The position numbers were made by a program, and so were the translations under genes. The notes below the pieces were generated by a model. The model was given only the letters and a program-made list of their open reading frames with translations. It did not search any database and had not been told where the DNA came from. Positions 34,210-43,654 of a stretch of 64,000 bases of DNA are shown in pieces. Numbering within the stretch: the first letter of the stretch is position 1; every line of letters begins with the position of its first letter. Origin of the DNA: Capnocytophaga felis (GTDB taxonomy: Bacteria > Bacteroidota > Bacteroidia > Flavobacteriales > Flavobacteriaceae); assembly GCF_009684755.1 (NCBI RefSeq), contig NZ_BLBC01000009.1:1-64000 (forward strand), written 5' to 3'.

Positions 34210-36843
34210 ATGAGAAAAAATTATTACCCAACCGTTTTTTTTATTCTTCTTTTCTTTAGTGTAATCTTTTCCTTAAAAGCACAGCAAGAAAAAAGCATCA
34301 ATCAACTTCAACAATCCGTTGTTTGGAATAGTAATTCCTTGAAAGAAAAGCAATTTCACGAAGGGCTGGCAGGAACTTACTTCGGAAAACACAAACAGTT
34401 TTTCATATTGGCAGGAGGTTCATATTTTCCTGAAGAAAAACCTTGGCAGGGAGGGAAAAAAGAATTTTCCAAAACTGTTTTTGTATTTGAAACATCAGCT
34501 GACGGAAAGTTTTCAGTCGTTTACCAAGGCGAAGACTTACCTGAAGCCATAGCCGAAGGAACTTATGTTTCGCTTCCTGAAGGATTACTTTGTATTGGAG
34601 GGCAAACTCCTAACGGAGTTTCATCGAAAACTTTTTTAATTTCTTACGACAATAAAAAAATAAAAATTACAAATTTTCCGGAATTACCAATAGCCGTAAA
34701 AAGTGCAGCGGCAACCTCTATAGAAAGCGAGGTATATGTTACTGGAGGACAAACCTTTGACGGAAATTCTTCTCAGCAATTTATTAAATTAGATGTAAAC
34801 AACCCTGAAAAAGGTTGGCAAAAATTACCCAATTACCCAAAAAACGTTTCGGGAGCGACCGCTGTTGCACAACAAGACGGAGAGGAGATTTCAGTTTTTG
34901 TTTTCGGAGGAAGAAGTCGCAACAATGCTGATATCACTACTTTTTATAGCAATGTTTATCAATTCAAACCTTCTAAAAATCAATGGATTGCTAAAAGAGA
35001 CATTCAAAATTCAAAAGGAAATTTACCTCTGGCAGTTTCAACAGCTACAAAAATAGGAGCTTCAAGTATTTTGCTTTTCGGAGGAGATACCGGTCTTATT
35101 TTCAATAAAGTAGAAAAAGCTATCAATGATGGTGATACGGAACTTCGTAACGAACTTTGGAAAAATCATCAAGGTTTTGAAAAAGAAATCTTGGTTTATA
35201 ATACAATCACTGATGAATGGTTCACTTTAGGAAAAGCTGACAATACAATAGCTGTGGCTTCCATTTTTTATAACACTCAAAATCAGGATATTTATATCGC
35301 AGGAGGAGAACAAAAGCCAGGAATTCGTTCATCTTTAATTACTAAATTATCTATTTCAAAAGGAGAAGGGTTTGGTTGGCTAAATTACGCTGTATTAGGA
35401 CTTTACTTTATAGGAATGTTATGGCTTGGTTTTTTCTTTATGAAAAACAATAAAAACACCGAAGACTATTTCAAAGGAGGCGGACGTATCCCTTGGTGGG
35501 CGGTGGGCGTGAGTATTTTTGCTACAATGCTCAGTGCCATTACATTCATTTCCATTCCGGCTAAAACTTACGCTACTGATTGGCGTATGCTAATGTTTAA
35601 TATGACTATCATTTTGGCTGTTCCAATAATTATTCGCTTTTTTCTGCCTTTTTTCTTACGCTTCAAACTTGATACAGCTTACCAATATTTAGAAATTCGA
35701 TTTAATCGCCCAATTCGTTGGATTGCATCAACTTTCTTTACCTTCTTTATGATAAGCCGAATCGCAATCGTACTTTTTCTACCTTCATTGGCTTTAAATA
35801 TCGTTACTGGGTTTAATATTTATTACGCCATTTTGATAATGAGCTTTGTAACTATCATATACTCAATAAGTGGCGGAATGGAAGCTGTGGTTTGGGGTGA
35901 TGTAATTCAAGGATTCATTTTGGTTGGCGGAGCCATTGCCGCTTTGGTAGTAATGATTACGGGAATTAAAGGAGGCATCAGTGAATTTTGGAATACAACA
36001 ATGACTTTCAACAAATTAAATACTTTCGATTTTCGATTTGATTTTTCGCAACCCGTTTTTTGGGTCGTAGTTTTCGGCGGACTTGCAAACACTTTGATTT
36101 CATATACCAGCGACCAATCGGTAGTACAACGATATATGTCCACCGTGAATGAAAAGGCAACAGCTAAAAGCATCTGGCTAAACGGAATAGTGAGCGTACC
36201 CGTAAGTATTTTATTTTTCCTTCTTGGAACCGGGTTATTTGCGTTTTACAAATCAAATCCTGAACAAATGTCAATTACCGATCCCAATATTGATTCTATT
36301 TTCCCTCAATTTATTGTTTCACAAATGCCTACAGGATTATCAGGACTGCTGATAGCTTCAATTTTTGCAGCAGCGATGAGTACTTTGTCATCAAATATCA
36401 ATTCGGTTTCAGCAGTAATTACTTCCGATTTTTATAAAACTCTATTCAAAAATACTTCATTCAAAAAGCAAATGACCGTAGCCCGATGGTCAGGAGTTAT
36501 CATTGGATTATTAGGAACAGGAATGGCTATAGTGCTGGCTACTTGGAACATAGCTTCACTTTGGGACCAATTCAATACCTTTTTAGGATTATTAACCAGC
36601 GGATTGGGAGCTTTGTTCATTTTGGGAATATTTTTCCCTCGTGTAGGTTCTATTGCAGCTTTCATTGGGCTGATTACTGGCGTGATTATCCTCTATTTGG
36701 TAAAATCTCACACGGAACTTTCGTTTCTACTTTACGGACTTATTGGAATGATTTCTAATATCATTATTGCGTTTATCTTTAGTTTATTTATCCCAAATCA
36801 AAAAGGAATTGAATCTATCACTTGGAAAACAAGAAAGAAATAG
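34210..36843 (+). CDS. Kelch-propeller/sodium:solute symporter fusion
   Basis: 877 residues in two parts. After a signal peptide, residues ~30-385 form a kelch beta-propeller (repeats with GGQTPNG, VTGGQTF, FVFGGRSRN, LLFGGDTG, YIAGGEQ) resembling the cyclically permuted NanM sialic-acid mutarotase family. From residue ~391 to the end is a sodium:solute symporter with about 13 TMs (EDYFKGGGRIPWW early on, SAITFISIPA in a core helix). The propeller would be periplasmic, tethered to the transporter. By analogy with NanM and Nan-type symporters the substrate may be sialic acid, but no nan catabolic gene is near, so this is inference. Confidence 0.85.
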   Translation: MRKNYYPTVFFILLFFSVIFSLKAQQEKSINQLQQSVVWNSNSLKEKQFHEGLAGTYFGKHKQFFILAGGSYFPEEKPWQGGKKEFSKTVFVFETSADGKFSVVYQGEDLPEAIAEGTYVSLPEGLLCIGGQTPNGVSSKTFLISYDNKKIKITNFPELPIAVKSAAATSIESEVYVTGGQTFDGNSSQQFIKLDVNNPEKGWQKLPNYPKNVSGATAVAQQDGEEISVFVFGGRSRNNADITTFYSNVYQFKPSKNQWIAKRDIQNSKGNLPLAVSTATKIGASSILLFGGDTGLIFNKVEKAINDGDTELRNELWKNHQGFEKEILVYNTITDEWFTLGKADNTIAVASIFYNTQNQDIYIAGGEQKPGIRSSLITKLSISKGEGFGWLNYAVLGLYFIGMLWLGFFFMKNNKNTEDYFKGGGRIPWWAVGVSIFATMLSAITFISIPAKTYATDWRMLMFNMTIILAVPIIIRFFLPFFLRFKLDTAYQYLEIRFNRPIRWIASTFFTFFMISRIAIVLFLPSLALNIVTGFNIYYAILIMSFVTIIYSISGGMEAVVWGDVIQGFILVGGAIAALVVMITGIKGGISEFWNTTMTFNKLNTFDFRFDFSQPVFWVVVFGGLANTLISYTSDQSVVQRYMSTVNEKATAKSIWLNGIVSVPVSILFFLLGTGLFAFYKSNPEQMSITDPNIDSIFPQFIVSQMPTGLSGLLIASIFAAAMSTLSSNINSVSAVITSDFYKTLFKNTSFKKQMTVARWSGVIIGLLGTGMAIVLATWNIASLWDQFNTFLGLLTSGLGALFILGIFFPRVGSIAAFIGLITGVIILYLVKSHTELSFLLYGLIGMISNIIIAFIFSLFIPNQKGIESITWKTRKK

Positions 36844-36863
36844 TAAAAAATCGAAACAAAACA

Positions 36864-36895
36864 AAATCAGACTATCTCTTCAGGCAGTCTGATTT
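36864..36895 (+). terminator. Terminator downstream of the symporter
   Basis: A 10-bp stem (36864-36873 with 36886-36895) and a 12-base loop, followed by ATTTTTTAT. Confidence 0.85.
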
Positions 36896-36992
36896 ATTTT
36901 TTATAACAGACTAATAATAAAACACATAAAAAATTATTTCAATAAAAATAAAGTTCTCCTATCTTTTCAAAAAAATAAAAAAATAAAAATTA

Positions 36993-37025
36993 TTTTGCTT
37001 TATGTTTTACTTTTTTATACCTTTA
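36993..37025 (+). promoter_or_regulatory. Promoter of the EF-G-like gene
   Basis: TTTTG at 36993-36997 and TACCTTTA at 37018-37025 are separated by 20 bases. The last base of the -7 box is A instead of G. The start codon is 38 bases downstream. Confidence 0.6.
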
Positions 37026-37063
37026 TAGGGTATTTTTAACACAATGAAAAAAATTTATTCATT

Positions 37064-39169
37064 ATGGATTATAGCACAAATAATATTCGGAATGTTGTCC
37101 TGTTAGGGCACGCAGGAAGTGGAAAAACATCTTTGGTAGAAACAATGTTGTTTGAAGCCGGAGCTACCACACGTATCGGAAGCATTGAAGAAGGAAATAC
37201 AATTTCTGACTTTCACGAAATGGAAAAAGAAAAGAAATACAGTATTTTCAGTTCATTAATGCACGTTTTTTGGGGAAATACAAAAATTAATTTCATTGAC
37301 ACTCCCGGTTTTGATGATTTTATTGGAGAAGCTATCTCAGGATTAAAAGTCGCCGACACCGCAGTAATGGTAATCAATGCCAAAGAAGGAATTGAGGTTG
37401 AAAATGAACTTCATAAAGATTATATTGAAGAATTCAAAACCCCTACTCTTTTCGTTATCAATCAATTAGACCACGAAAAAGCAGACTTCGAAAAATCACT
37501 TCAAGAAATCAAGAACACTTTCGGTAATAAAGTGGTTGAAATTCAGTTCCCATACAAACTGGAAAATGGCTTTAATCACATCGTTGATGCATTGCGTATG
37601 GTAATGTACACTTTTGATTCCAACGGAGGAAAACCTAAAAAAGAGCCTATTCCCGCAGAAGTACTCGAACGGACAAAACAAATTCACAATCAACTTGTTG
37701 AAATAGCCGCTGAGGAAGAAGAAGGACTAATGGAACGCTATTTTGAGCAAGGGACACTAACCGAAGAAGAACTTACCAAAGGCTTGCAATTGGCAATGGG
37801 AAAACAAAATTTCTTCCCCGTTTTCTGTGCTTCAGCAAAAGAGAATAAAGGAACCGGACGCATTATGGGTTTCATTCGTGATATTTGCCCTTCACCTTTG
37901 CAACAACCTGATAAAGAACTTCAAAACGGTCAAACAATCGCTCCCGATACCTCTCTTCCAACGAGTATTTTTATCTACAAAACACTGAACGAACCACAAA
38001 TTGGAGAACTCAGTTATTTCAAAGTATATAGCGGAACGCTCAAAAGTGGTGAAACTCTTAAAAATCAAATGAATGGTGAAGATGAACGTATTAATAAAAT
38101 TTTTACTGTAAACGGAAAAAACAGAGAATCTGTAGAGGCGTTAGTCGCTGGTGATTTGGGAGTTACCATAAAACTCAAAAATTCACATACAAATAACACT
38201 TTGAATAGCGAAGGACATCACGAAATTCAAATCAAAAAAATTAAATTTCCTCAAATGAAAATCCGTATGGCAGTCGTGCCTCCTTCAAAATCTGATTTTG
38301 AGAAACTTACTAACGCCTTACATATCATTCAGGAAGAAGACCCAACTTTCACTTTGCAATATTCGCCCGAACTGAAACAAACTATCATTCACGGACAAGG
38401 TCAAATGCACTTCGATGTGGTAAAACAACGCATCAAATCGTTATATAATATTGATATGGAACTTATTCGTCCGAAAATTCCGTATCGTGAAACCATTTCA
38501 AAAGCTGCTGAAGCTCAGTATCGCCATAAAAAACAATCGGGCGGAGCAGGACAGTTTGCCGAGGTACATTTACGCATTGAACCTTATGATGAAAACGCTC
38601 CTTTGCCTACTGATTTGAACATCCGCAAAGAAGAACTTATCGAACTGCCTTGGGGCGGACATCTGCATTTCTTGTGGTGCATTGTTGGTGGAAGCATTGA
38701 CACGCGTTTTATTAGTGCCATAAAAAAAGGAATTATGACCAAAATGGAAGAAGGACCTCTCACAGGTTCATATTGCCAAAACATACGCGTGAGTATTTTC
38801 GACGGAAAAATGCACCCTGTTGATTCCAACGATATTGCGTTTCAATTAGCAGCTTCCGCAGGTTTTGCTGAAGCCTTCAAAAACGCATCTCCAAAAATTA
38901 TGGAACCTATCTATGAGTTAGAAGTCCTTTGTGATGTCAGTGCAATGGGTGATGTAATGACCGATTTACAAAGCCGAAGAGCAGTTATCACAGGTATTGA
39001 CAACATCCGTCAATATCAACAAATCAAAGCTTTAGTCCCGATTGCCGAAATGTACGGATATTCAACTTCATTACGTTCCATCACACAAGGAAAATCAAAA
39101 TTTAGCAGACATTTGTGGGGCTATCAGGTAATGAACCACGAAGTACAAGAAAAATTACTGAAAGGATAA
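37064..39169 (+). CDS. Elongation factor G paralogue with altered GTPase site
   Basis: Full-length EF-G-like protein (701 residues) with all five domains. P-loop GHAGSGKTS is at 15-23. G3 reads DTPGF (79-83), where EF-G has DTPGH; the missing His is the residue that activates the hydrolytic water. Switch I lacks the RGITI motif (EKKYSIFSS instead). G4 is NQLD (133-136) instead of NKMD. Domains III-V look normal (GQGQMHFDVVKQR, GGAGQFAEVHLR, VLCDVSAMGDVM). It is not the housekeeping fusA. It may translocate or recycle ribosomes with little or no GTP hydrolysis, as reported for a Bacteroides EF-G2. It stands alone with its own promoter and terminator. Confidence 0.88.
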   Translation: MDYSTNNIRNVVLLGHAGSGKTSLVETMLFEAGATTRIGSIEEGNTISDFHEMEKEKKYSIFSSLMHVFWGNTKINFIDTPGFDDFIGEAISGLKVADTAVMVINAKEGIEVENELHKDYIEEFKTPTLFVINQLDHEKADFEKSLQEIKNTFGNKVVEIQFPYKLENGFNHIVDALRMVMYTFDSNGGKPKKEPIPAEVLERTKQIHNQLVEIAAEEEEGLMERYFEQGTLTEEELTKGLQLAMGKQNFFPVFCASAKENKGTGRIMGFIRDICPSPLQQPDKELQNGQTIAPDTSLPTSIFIYKTLNEPQIGELSYFKVYSGTLKSGETLKNQMNGEDERINKIFTVNGKNRESVEALVAGDLGVTIKLKNSHTNNTLNSEGHHEIQIKKIKFPQMKIRMAVVPPSKSDFEKLTNALHIIQEEDPTFTLQYSPELKQTIIHGQGQMHFDVVKQRIKSLYNIDMELIRPKIPYRETISKAAEAQYRHKKQSGGAGQFAEVHLRIEPYDENAPLPTDLNIRKEELIELPWGGHLHFLWCIVGGSIDTRFISAIKKGIMTKMEEGPLTGSYCQNIRVSIFDGKMHPVDSNDIAFQLAASAGFAEAFKNASPKIMEPIYELEVLCDVSAMGDVMTDLQSRRAVITGIDNIRQYQQIKALVPIAEMYGYSTSLRSITQGKSKFSRHLWGYQVMNHEVQEKLLKG

Positions 39170-39189
39170 AAAAGTTATACATCTTACTT

Positions 39190-39229
39190 AAGGCGAAACG
39201 TTTTTCAATGAATAATTGCGTTTCGCCTT
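39190..39229 (+). terminator. Terminator downstream of the EF-G-like gene
   Basis: Perfect 11-bp GC-containing stem (39190-39200 with 39219-39229), an 18-base loop and then a T-run. Confidence 0.88.
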
Positions 39230-39322
39230 TGTTTTTTATATTTTCACATCAAATTTCAGTTTTTATCTTTTAACTTCTCTACACATTTTTATACCTTTGC
39301 GAAAATTTTTTTTTATTAAAAA

Positions 39323-39345
39323 AAAGAGGCTCTACTAGCCTCTTT
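39323..39345 (-). terminator. Terminator downstream of pnp
   Basis: Perfect 8-bp stem AAAGAGGC/GCCTCTTT with a 7-base loop, placed just after the pnp stop. T-runs follow on the minus strand. Confidence 0.85.
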
Positions 39346-39350
39346 CCTAT

Positions 39351-41534
39351 TTATTGATTATTCTCTTTCTTATTCGATTTTTGATGTCTCGGTTTGTTGT
39401 TATCGTGTTTAGGTTTTTCACTTCTTGGCGGACGCTCCAATAAAGCCTTGCGTGAAACCTTCTGTTTACGGGTTTTAGGGTCTATTCCGATGTATTTCAC
39501 TTCGATAATATCGCCTTCTTTCACTAAATCCGATGGTTTTTCGGTACGCTCCCAAGCCATTTCAGAGATGTGTAATAAAGAATCCTTACCAGGTACAAAC
39601 TCAACTACGGCACCGAAATCCAATAGTTTGGTTACTTTCACTTTATAAATCTCACCTTCAACAGGTTCAAAAATACAAGCTCTGATAGCATCAACAGCAC
39701 GTTGCATTCCGTCTGGGTCTGTTCCTAATACCTCGATAATACCCAAATCGCCTTCTTCCTCAATAACAATGGTTGTTCCTGTTTCTTGCTGAATACCTTG
39801 GATATTTTTTCCACCAGAACCGATAACCGCACCAATGTAATCTTTCGGAATTTCCATTGTAATAATTTTCGGAGCGTGTGGTTTCACTTCGGCTTTCGGC
39901 TCGGCAATTGTATCAGTGATTTTTCCTAAGATATGCAGGCGTCCTTCGCGAGCTTGCTCCAAGGCTTTTTCTAAAATTTCATAAGTTAATCCTTTGATTT
40001 TGATATCCATTTGGCAAGCCGTGATTCCATCTTTGGTTCCTGTTACCTTGAAATCCATATCCCCCAAATGATCTTCGTCTCCCAAGATGTCGGAAAGTAC
40101 AGCATATTTTTCGCCATCAGTTATAAGCCCCATCGCAATTCCCGAAACAGGTTTAATCATCTGTACACCCGCATCCATAAGTGCCAGTGTACCAGCACAA
40201 ACCGTTGCCATTGATGATGAACCGTTTGATTCTAAAATTTCAGAAACTACACGAACCGTGTAAGGGCAATCGGCTGGAATCATTCGCTTTAAAGCACGTT
40301 GTGCCAAATTTCCGTGTCCGATTTCTCTTCGGGAAGTTCCTCTAAGGGGACGAGCCTCACCGGTTGAAAACGGAGGAAAATTATAATGCAAATAGAAACG
40401 TTCCTCGCCTTGTTCTGTGGGCAAATCAATCACGTTTGCCTCACGAGAAGTTCCCAAAGTTACGGTTGTAAGTGATTGAGTTTCACCTCGTGTAAATATT
40501 GAAGAACCATGAGCCGAAGGCAAGTAATCAATCTCGCACCAAATTGGGCGAATTTGCGTTGTATTTCGTCCGTCCAAGCGGATATTTTCATCTAAAATAA
40601 GATTTCTAACTGCCTCTTTTTGAGCTTTCCCGAAGTATTTATCGATAAGTATTGCAAACTCTTCTTGTGCTTCTTCGGTAAATAGAGCCAAGCACTCTTC
40701 TTTTACGGCAGCAAATTTTTCGCCACGTTCTTGTTTAGCCGTATTTTCTTTGGCAATCGCATAGCATTTGGGGTATGCCAGACCATACACTTTTTGCTCA
40801 ACTTCTTCATTTTCAAGTTCTGGTTCGTAGGTGCGTTTTTCGGTTTTGCCTACTTTTTCTGCCAAACGGATTTGAGCATCAATTTGAACTTTAATCGCTT
40901 CGTGTGCAAATTTGATAGCTTCCGCCATATCTTTTTCAGAAACTTCATCCATTTCACCTTCCACCATTGCTACGAAATCCTTTGAAGCTCCCACCATAAT
41001 ATCCATATCGGATTGTGCAAGTTGCTCTTTATTAGGATTTATAACGAATTTTCCGTCAATGCGTGCCACACGAACCTCTGAAATAGGTCCGTCAAACGGA
41101 ATGTCAGACACAGCGATACAAGCCGAAGCCGCTAACCCAGCTAAAGCGTCGGGCATTACGTTTTCGTCGTGCGACATTAATTGAATCATTACCTGAGTTT
41201 CAGCGTGATAATCTTTCGGAAAAAGCGGACGTAACACGCGATCTACCAAACGCATCGTCAATACCTCTTGGTCACTGGGGCGTGCTTCTCGTTTAAAAAA
41301 TCCGCCCGGAAAACGCCCTGCGGCGGCAAATTTTTCACGATAATCTACCGTTAAAGGCAAAAAATCTGTTTCAGGGTTAATTTCTCTTGCGGAAACCACT
41401 GTCGCTAACAACATTGCATTTCCCATACGTACAACAACTGAACCATCAGCTTGTTTAGCCAATTTTCCTGTTTCAATGGAAATGGTTCTTCCGTCGCCTA
41501 AATTGATAATTTCTTTTTTAACTTCTGGAATCAT
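39351..41534 (-). CDS. pnp: Polyribonucleotide nucleotidyltransferase (PNPase)
   Basis: Phosphorolytic 3'-5' exoribonuclease, 727 residues. Two RNase PH-like cores flank a helical linker. The second core has [15 protein letters not shown] and [14 protein letters not shown]. The C-terminus has the KH domain ([15 protein letters not shown]) and the S1 domain ([14 protein letters not shown]). A basic, Asn/Lys-rich tail follows. It is downstream of rpsO on the same strand, the classic rpsO-pnp pair, with a terminator-like hairpin between them. Confidence 0.98.
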   Translation of the reverse strand: MIPEVKKEIINLGDGRTISIETGKLAKQADGSVVVRMGNAMLLATVVSAREINPETDFLPLTVDYREKFAAAGRFPGGFFKREARPSDQEVLTMRLVDRVLRPLFPKDYHAETQVMIQLMSHDENVMPDALAGLAASACIAVSDIPFDGPISEVRVARIDGKFVINPNKEQLAQSDMDIMVGASKDFVAMVEGEMDEVSEKDMAEAIKFAHEAIKVQIDAQIRLAEKVGKTEKRTYEPELENEEVEQKVYGLAYPKCYAIAKENTAKQERGEKFAAVKEECLALFTEEAQEEFAILIDKYFGKAQKEAVRNLILDENIRLDGRNTTQIRPIWCEIDYLPSAHGSSIFTRGETQSLTTVTLGTSREANVIDLPTEQGEERFYLHYNFPPFSTGEARPLRGTSRREIGHGNLAQRALKRMIPADCPYTVRVVSEILESNGSSSMATVCAGTLALMDAGVQMIKPVSGIAMGLITDGEKYAVLSDILGDEDHLGDMDFKVTGTKDGITACQMDIKIKGLTYEILEKALEQAREGRLHILGKITDTIAEPKAEVKPHAPKIITMEIPKDYIGAVIGSGGKNIQGIQQETGTTIVIEEEGDLGIIEVLGTDPDGMQRAVDAIRACIFEPVEGEIYKVKVTKLLDFGAVVEFVPGKDSLLHISEMAWERTEKPSDLVKEGDIIEVKYIGIDPKTRKQKVSRKALLERPPRSEKPKHDNNKPRHQKSNKKENNQ

Positions 41535-41590
41535 TTTGTTATTTTTTAATTAAACATTAGGCGTTGTGTTGTTGTTTGGGTTTTCCAATG

Positions 41591-41606
41591 GTTGGTTCAC
41601 ACCAAC
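41591..41606 (-). promoter_or_regulatory. Hairpin in the pnp leader
   Basis: GTTGGT and ACCAAC (6 bp) enclose a 4-base loop in the 159-base gap between rpsO and pnp, about 57 bases upstream of the pnp start. In E. coli a stem-loop in this interval is cut by RNase III for pnp autoregulation. Whether this one serves that role is only a suggestion. Confidence 0.35.
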
Positions 41607-41666
41607 GGCTTATTTTAGTTTTTGATTTTCCTAAGAAGAAATACTTTTATTTTTGACAATAACTAA

Positions 41667-41691
41667 AAAAAGAGGCAAAAAGCCCCTTTTT
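41667..41691 (-). terminator. Terminator downstream of rpsO
   Basis: A 10-bp stem with a 5-base loop (41667-41676 with 41682-41691). The one mismatch on the plus strand is G-U in minus-strand RNA. It lies just after the rpsO stop. Confidence 0.82.
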
Positions 41692-41693
41692 GA

Positions 41694-41963
41694 TTATTTT
41701 CTGATATTCAATTCTTTGATAATTGCACGATATCTTTCAATATCATTCGTTTTTAAATAGTCAAGTAAACTTCTGCGTTTACCTACCAATTTTACTAACG
41801 AACGCTCAGTATTGAAATCTTTTCTGTTTCTTTTTAAGTGTTCTGTTAAGTGGTTGATTCTGAAAGTAAATAAAGCTATTTGTCCTTCAGCTGATCCGGT
41901 GTTAGTTTCTGAACCACCGTGTTTTTTAAAAATTTCTGCTTTTACTTCTTTTGTTAAATACAT
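41694..41963 (-). CDS. rpsO: 30S ribosomal protein S15
   Basis: 89 residues, the same length as in E. coli. It binds 16S rRNA and starts platform assembly. The RNA-binding signature NTGSAEGQIALFTFRINHLTEHL and the C-terminal GKRRSLLDYLKTNDIERY are intact. It is followed by pnp, a pairing conserved across bacteria. Confidence 0.98.
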   Translation of the reverse strand: MYLTKEVKAEIFKKHGGSETNTGSAEGQIALFTFRINHLTEHLKRNRKDFNTERSLVKLVGKRRSLLDYLKTNDIERYRAIIKELNIRK

Positions 41964-42113
41964 TTTAATATTATTTAATGATTATTATGTACTAGTTTTT
42001 GAAGATGCAAATGTATAGAAAAATATTTAATCTGCAAATTTATTTTAGTTTTTTTGATTGATTTTTCTTTCTCAATTAAATTAAAAAACTGATTATAAGA
42101 AAATTAAAATTCA

Positions 42114-42146
42114 TTTTGGGTAAATATGTTTTATTTCGTAACTTTG
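42114..42146 (+). promoter_or_regulatory. Promoter of cls
   Basis: TTTTG at 42114-42118 and TAACTTTG at 42139-42146, 20 bases apart: the clearest two-box promoter in the window. The ATG lies 46 bases downstream. Confidence 0.75.
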
Positions 42147-42192
42147 TAGCTCGGTCTTTTCCAGTTTAAAAATCTCAAAAAAATATAAAATA

Positions 42193-43635
42193 ATGGATTC
42201 ATTAGTTGTAGTTCAAATCATATATATTCTTCTGTTGATTGCTGTTTGTCTTCGCATTATTTGGGACACACGTTCCGTAAGTAAAACTTTAGCGTATCTA
42301 CTTTTGGTTATTTTCATTCCTATTTTGGGTATAATTTTCTATTTTTCTTTCGGAATTAACTACAGAAGACATAAAATATACAACAAAAAGCTGGAAATAG
42401 ACCAATTTTTCCGCAATGAATTGGAAACAAAAATCGAAATATTGAAAAAAACTCACTTAGAACACCCTTCTTTAAATGAAAATACAGAAATTATCCGATT
42501 TCTTTCGCAAACAGAGCAAACTTTCGTGGCTCCGAACAGCTCAATAGAAGTTTTAGATAACGGAGAAAATCTTTTTCCTATATTACTTCGTGAAATGCGG
42601 AATGCAAAATCGCACATACATATTGAATATTATATCTATGAAAATGACATCATCGGAAATCAAGTAAAAGAAGTGCTGATTGAAAAAGCTCGAGAAGGAG
42701 TTGAGGTTCGTTTCATTTATGATGATTTTGGAAGTCGGGGAATTCGCAAGAATATTGTTAAAGAACTGAAAGAAAACGGAGTACAAGTATTTCCTTTTCA
42801 TAAAATCAATTTCATTTATTTTGCTAACCGAATAAACTATCGTAATCACCGAAAAATTGTGGTCATTGACGGAAAAACTTCTTTTGTGGGAGGAATTAAT
42901 GTAAGTGATAAGTACATCAATTCAGGAAATAACGAATTGTATTGGCGTGATACTCACCTAATGATAAAAGGAATTACGTCCCTTTCATTGCAAATGGTTT
43001 TCCTGTCGGATTGGAATTTCTGTAGCAACGAAAATATAACGATACAACCCGCTTATTTCCCAACAGATTTTCTGGATTTACCAAGTGATTACTATGCTCA
43101 AATCGCTTATAGCGGTCCTGATTCTGACTTACCTACTATTCTTTACACCACCATTCAAGCTATATATTCGGCTAAGGAAGAAATTATTTTAACTACACCT
43201 TATTACGTTCCTGACACTTCTCTGCAAGAAGCCCTTATCATTGCTTCGCTCAGTGGAATATCAGTTAAATTATTGCTTCCTAAAGAAGGTGATTCGTTTT
43301 TAGTAAACATCACTTCTCAATCATTTCTTGAAGAATTACTTAGAGCAGGCGTTAAAATTTATCTCTACAAAAAAGGTTTTGTACATTCAAAAACTTTTGT
43401 GATTGACGGCAAATGGGCTTCTGTGGGAACTGCCAACTTAGATGCACGCAGCTTTGACCTTAATTTTGAAGTTTCGGCACTTATTTATCACAAAGAAACC
43501 GCTTTACGATTACGTGAAACTTTTTACAAAGACCTTGTTGATGCTGAAAAACTTACATTAGAAAAATGGGAAAGAAGACCAAAATACAAGCAATTAGCTG
43601 AAAAAGTATTACGACTAACTTCCCCCTTTATGTAG
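42193..43635 (+). CDS. cls: Cardiolipin synthase
   Basis: Phospholipase-D superfamily enzyme of 480 residues. It joins phosphatidylglycerol molecules to make cardiolipin. Two N-terminal membrane segments are followed by two HKD motifs, HRKIVVIDGKTSFVGG with His219 and HSKTFVIDGKWASVG with His398. NLDARSFDLNFE follows the second. Length and layout match ClsA-type enzymes. The gene is monocistronic and convergent with the antiporter, with a 19-base gap. Confidence 0.95.
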   Translation: MDSLVVVQIIYILLLIAVCLRIIWDTRSVSKTLAYLLLVIFIPILGIIFYFSFGINYRRHKIYNKKLEIDQFFRNELETKIEILKKTHLEHPSLNENTEIIRFLSQTEQTFVAPNSSIEVLDNGENLFPILLREMRNAKSHIHIEYYIYENDIIGNQVKEVLIEKAREGVEVRFIYDDFGSRGIRKNIVKELKENGVQVFPFHKINFIYFANRINYRNHRKIVVIDGKTSFVGGINVSDKYINSGNNELYWRDTHLMIKGITSLSLQMVFLSDWNFCSNENITIQPAYFPTDFLDLPSDYYAQIAYSGPDSDLPTILYTTIQAIYSAKEEIILTTPYYVPDTSLQEALIIASLSGISVKLLLPKEGDSFLVNITSQSFLEELLRAGVKIYLYKKGFVHSKTFVIDGKWASVGTANLDARSFDLNFEVSALIYHKETALRLRETFYKDLVDAEKLTLEKWERRPKYKQLAEKVLRLTSPFM

Positions 43636-43654
43636 TAATTGCCACAGTAGGATT

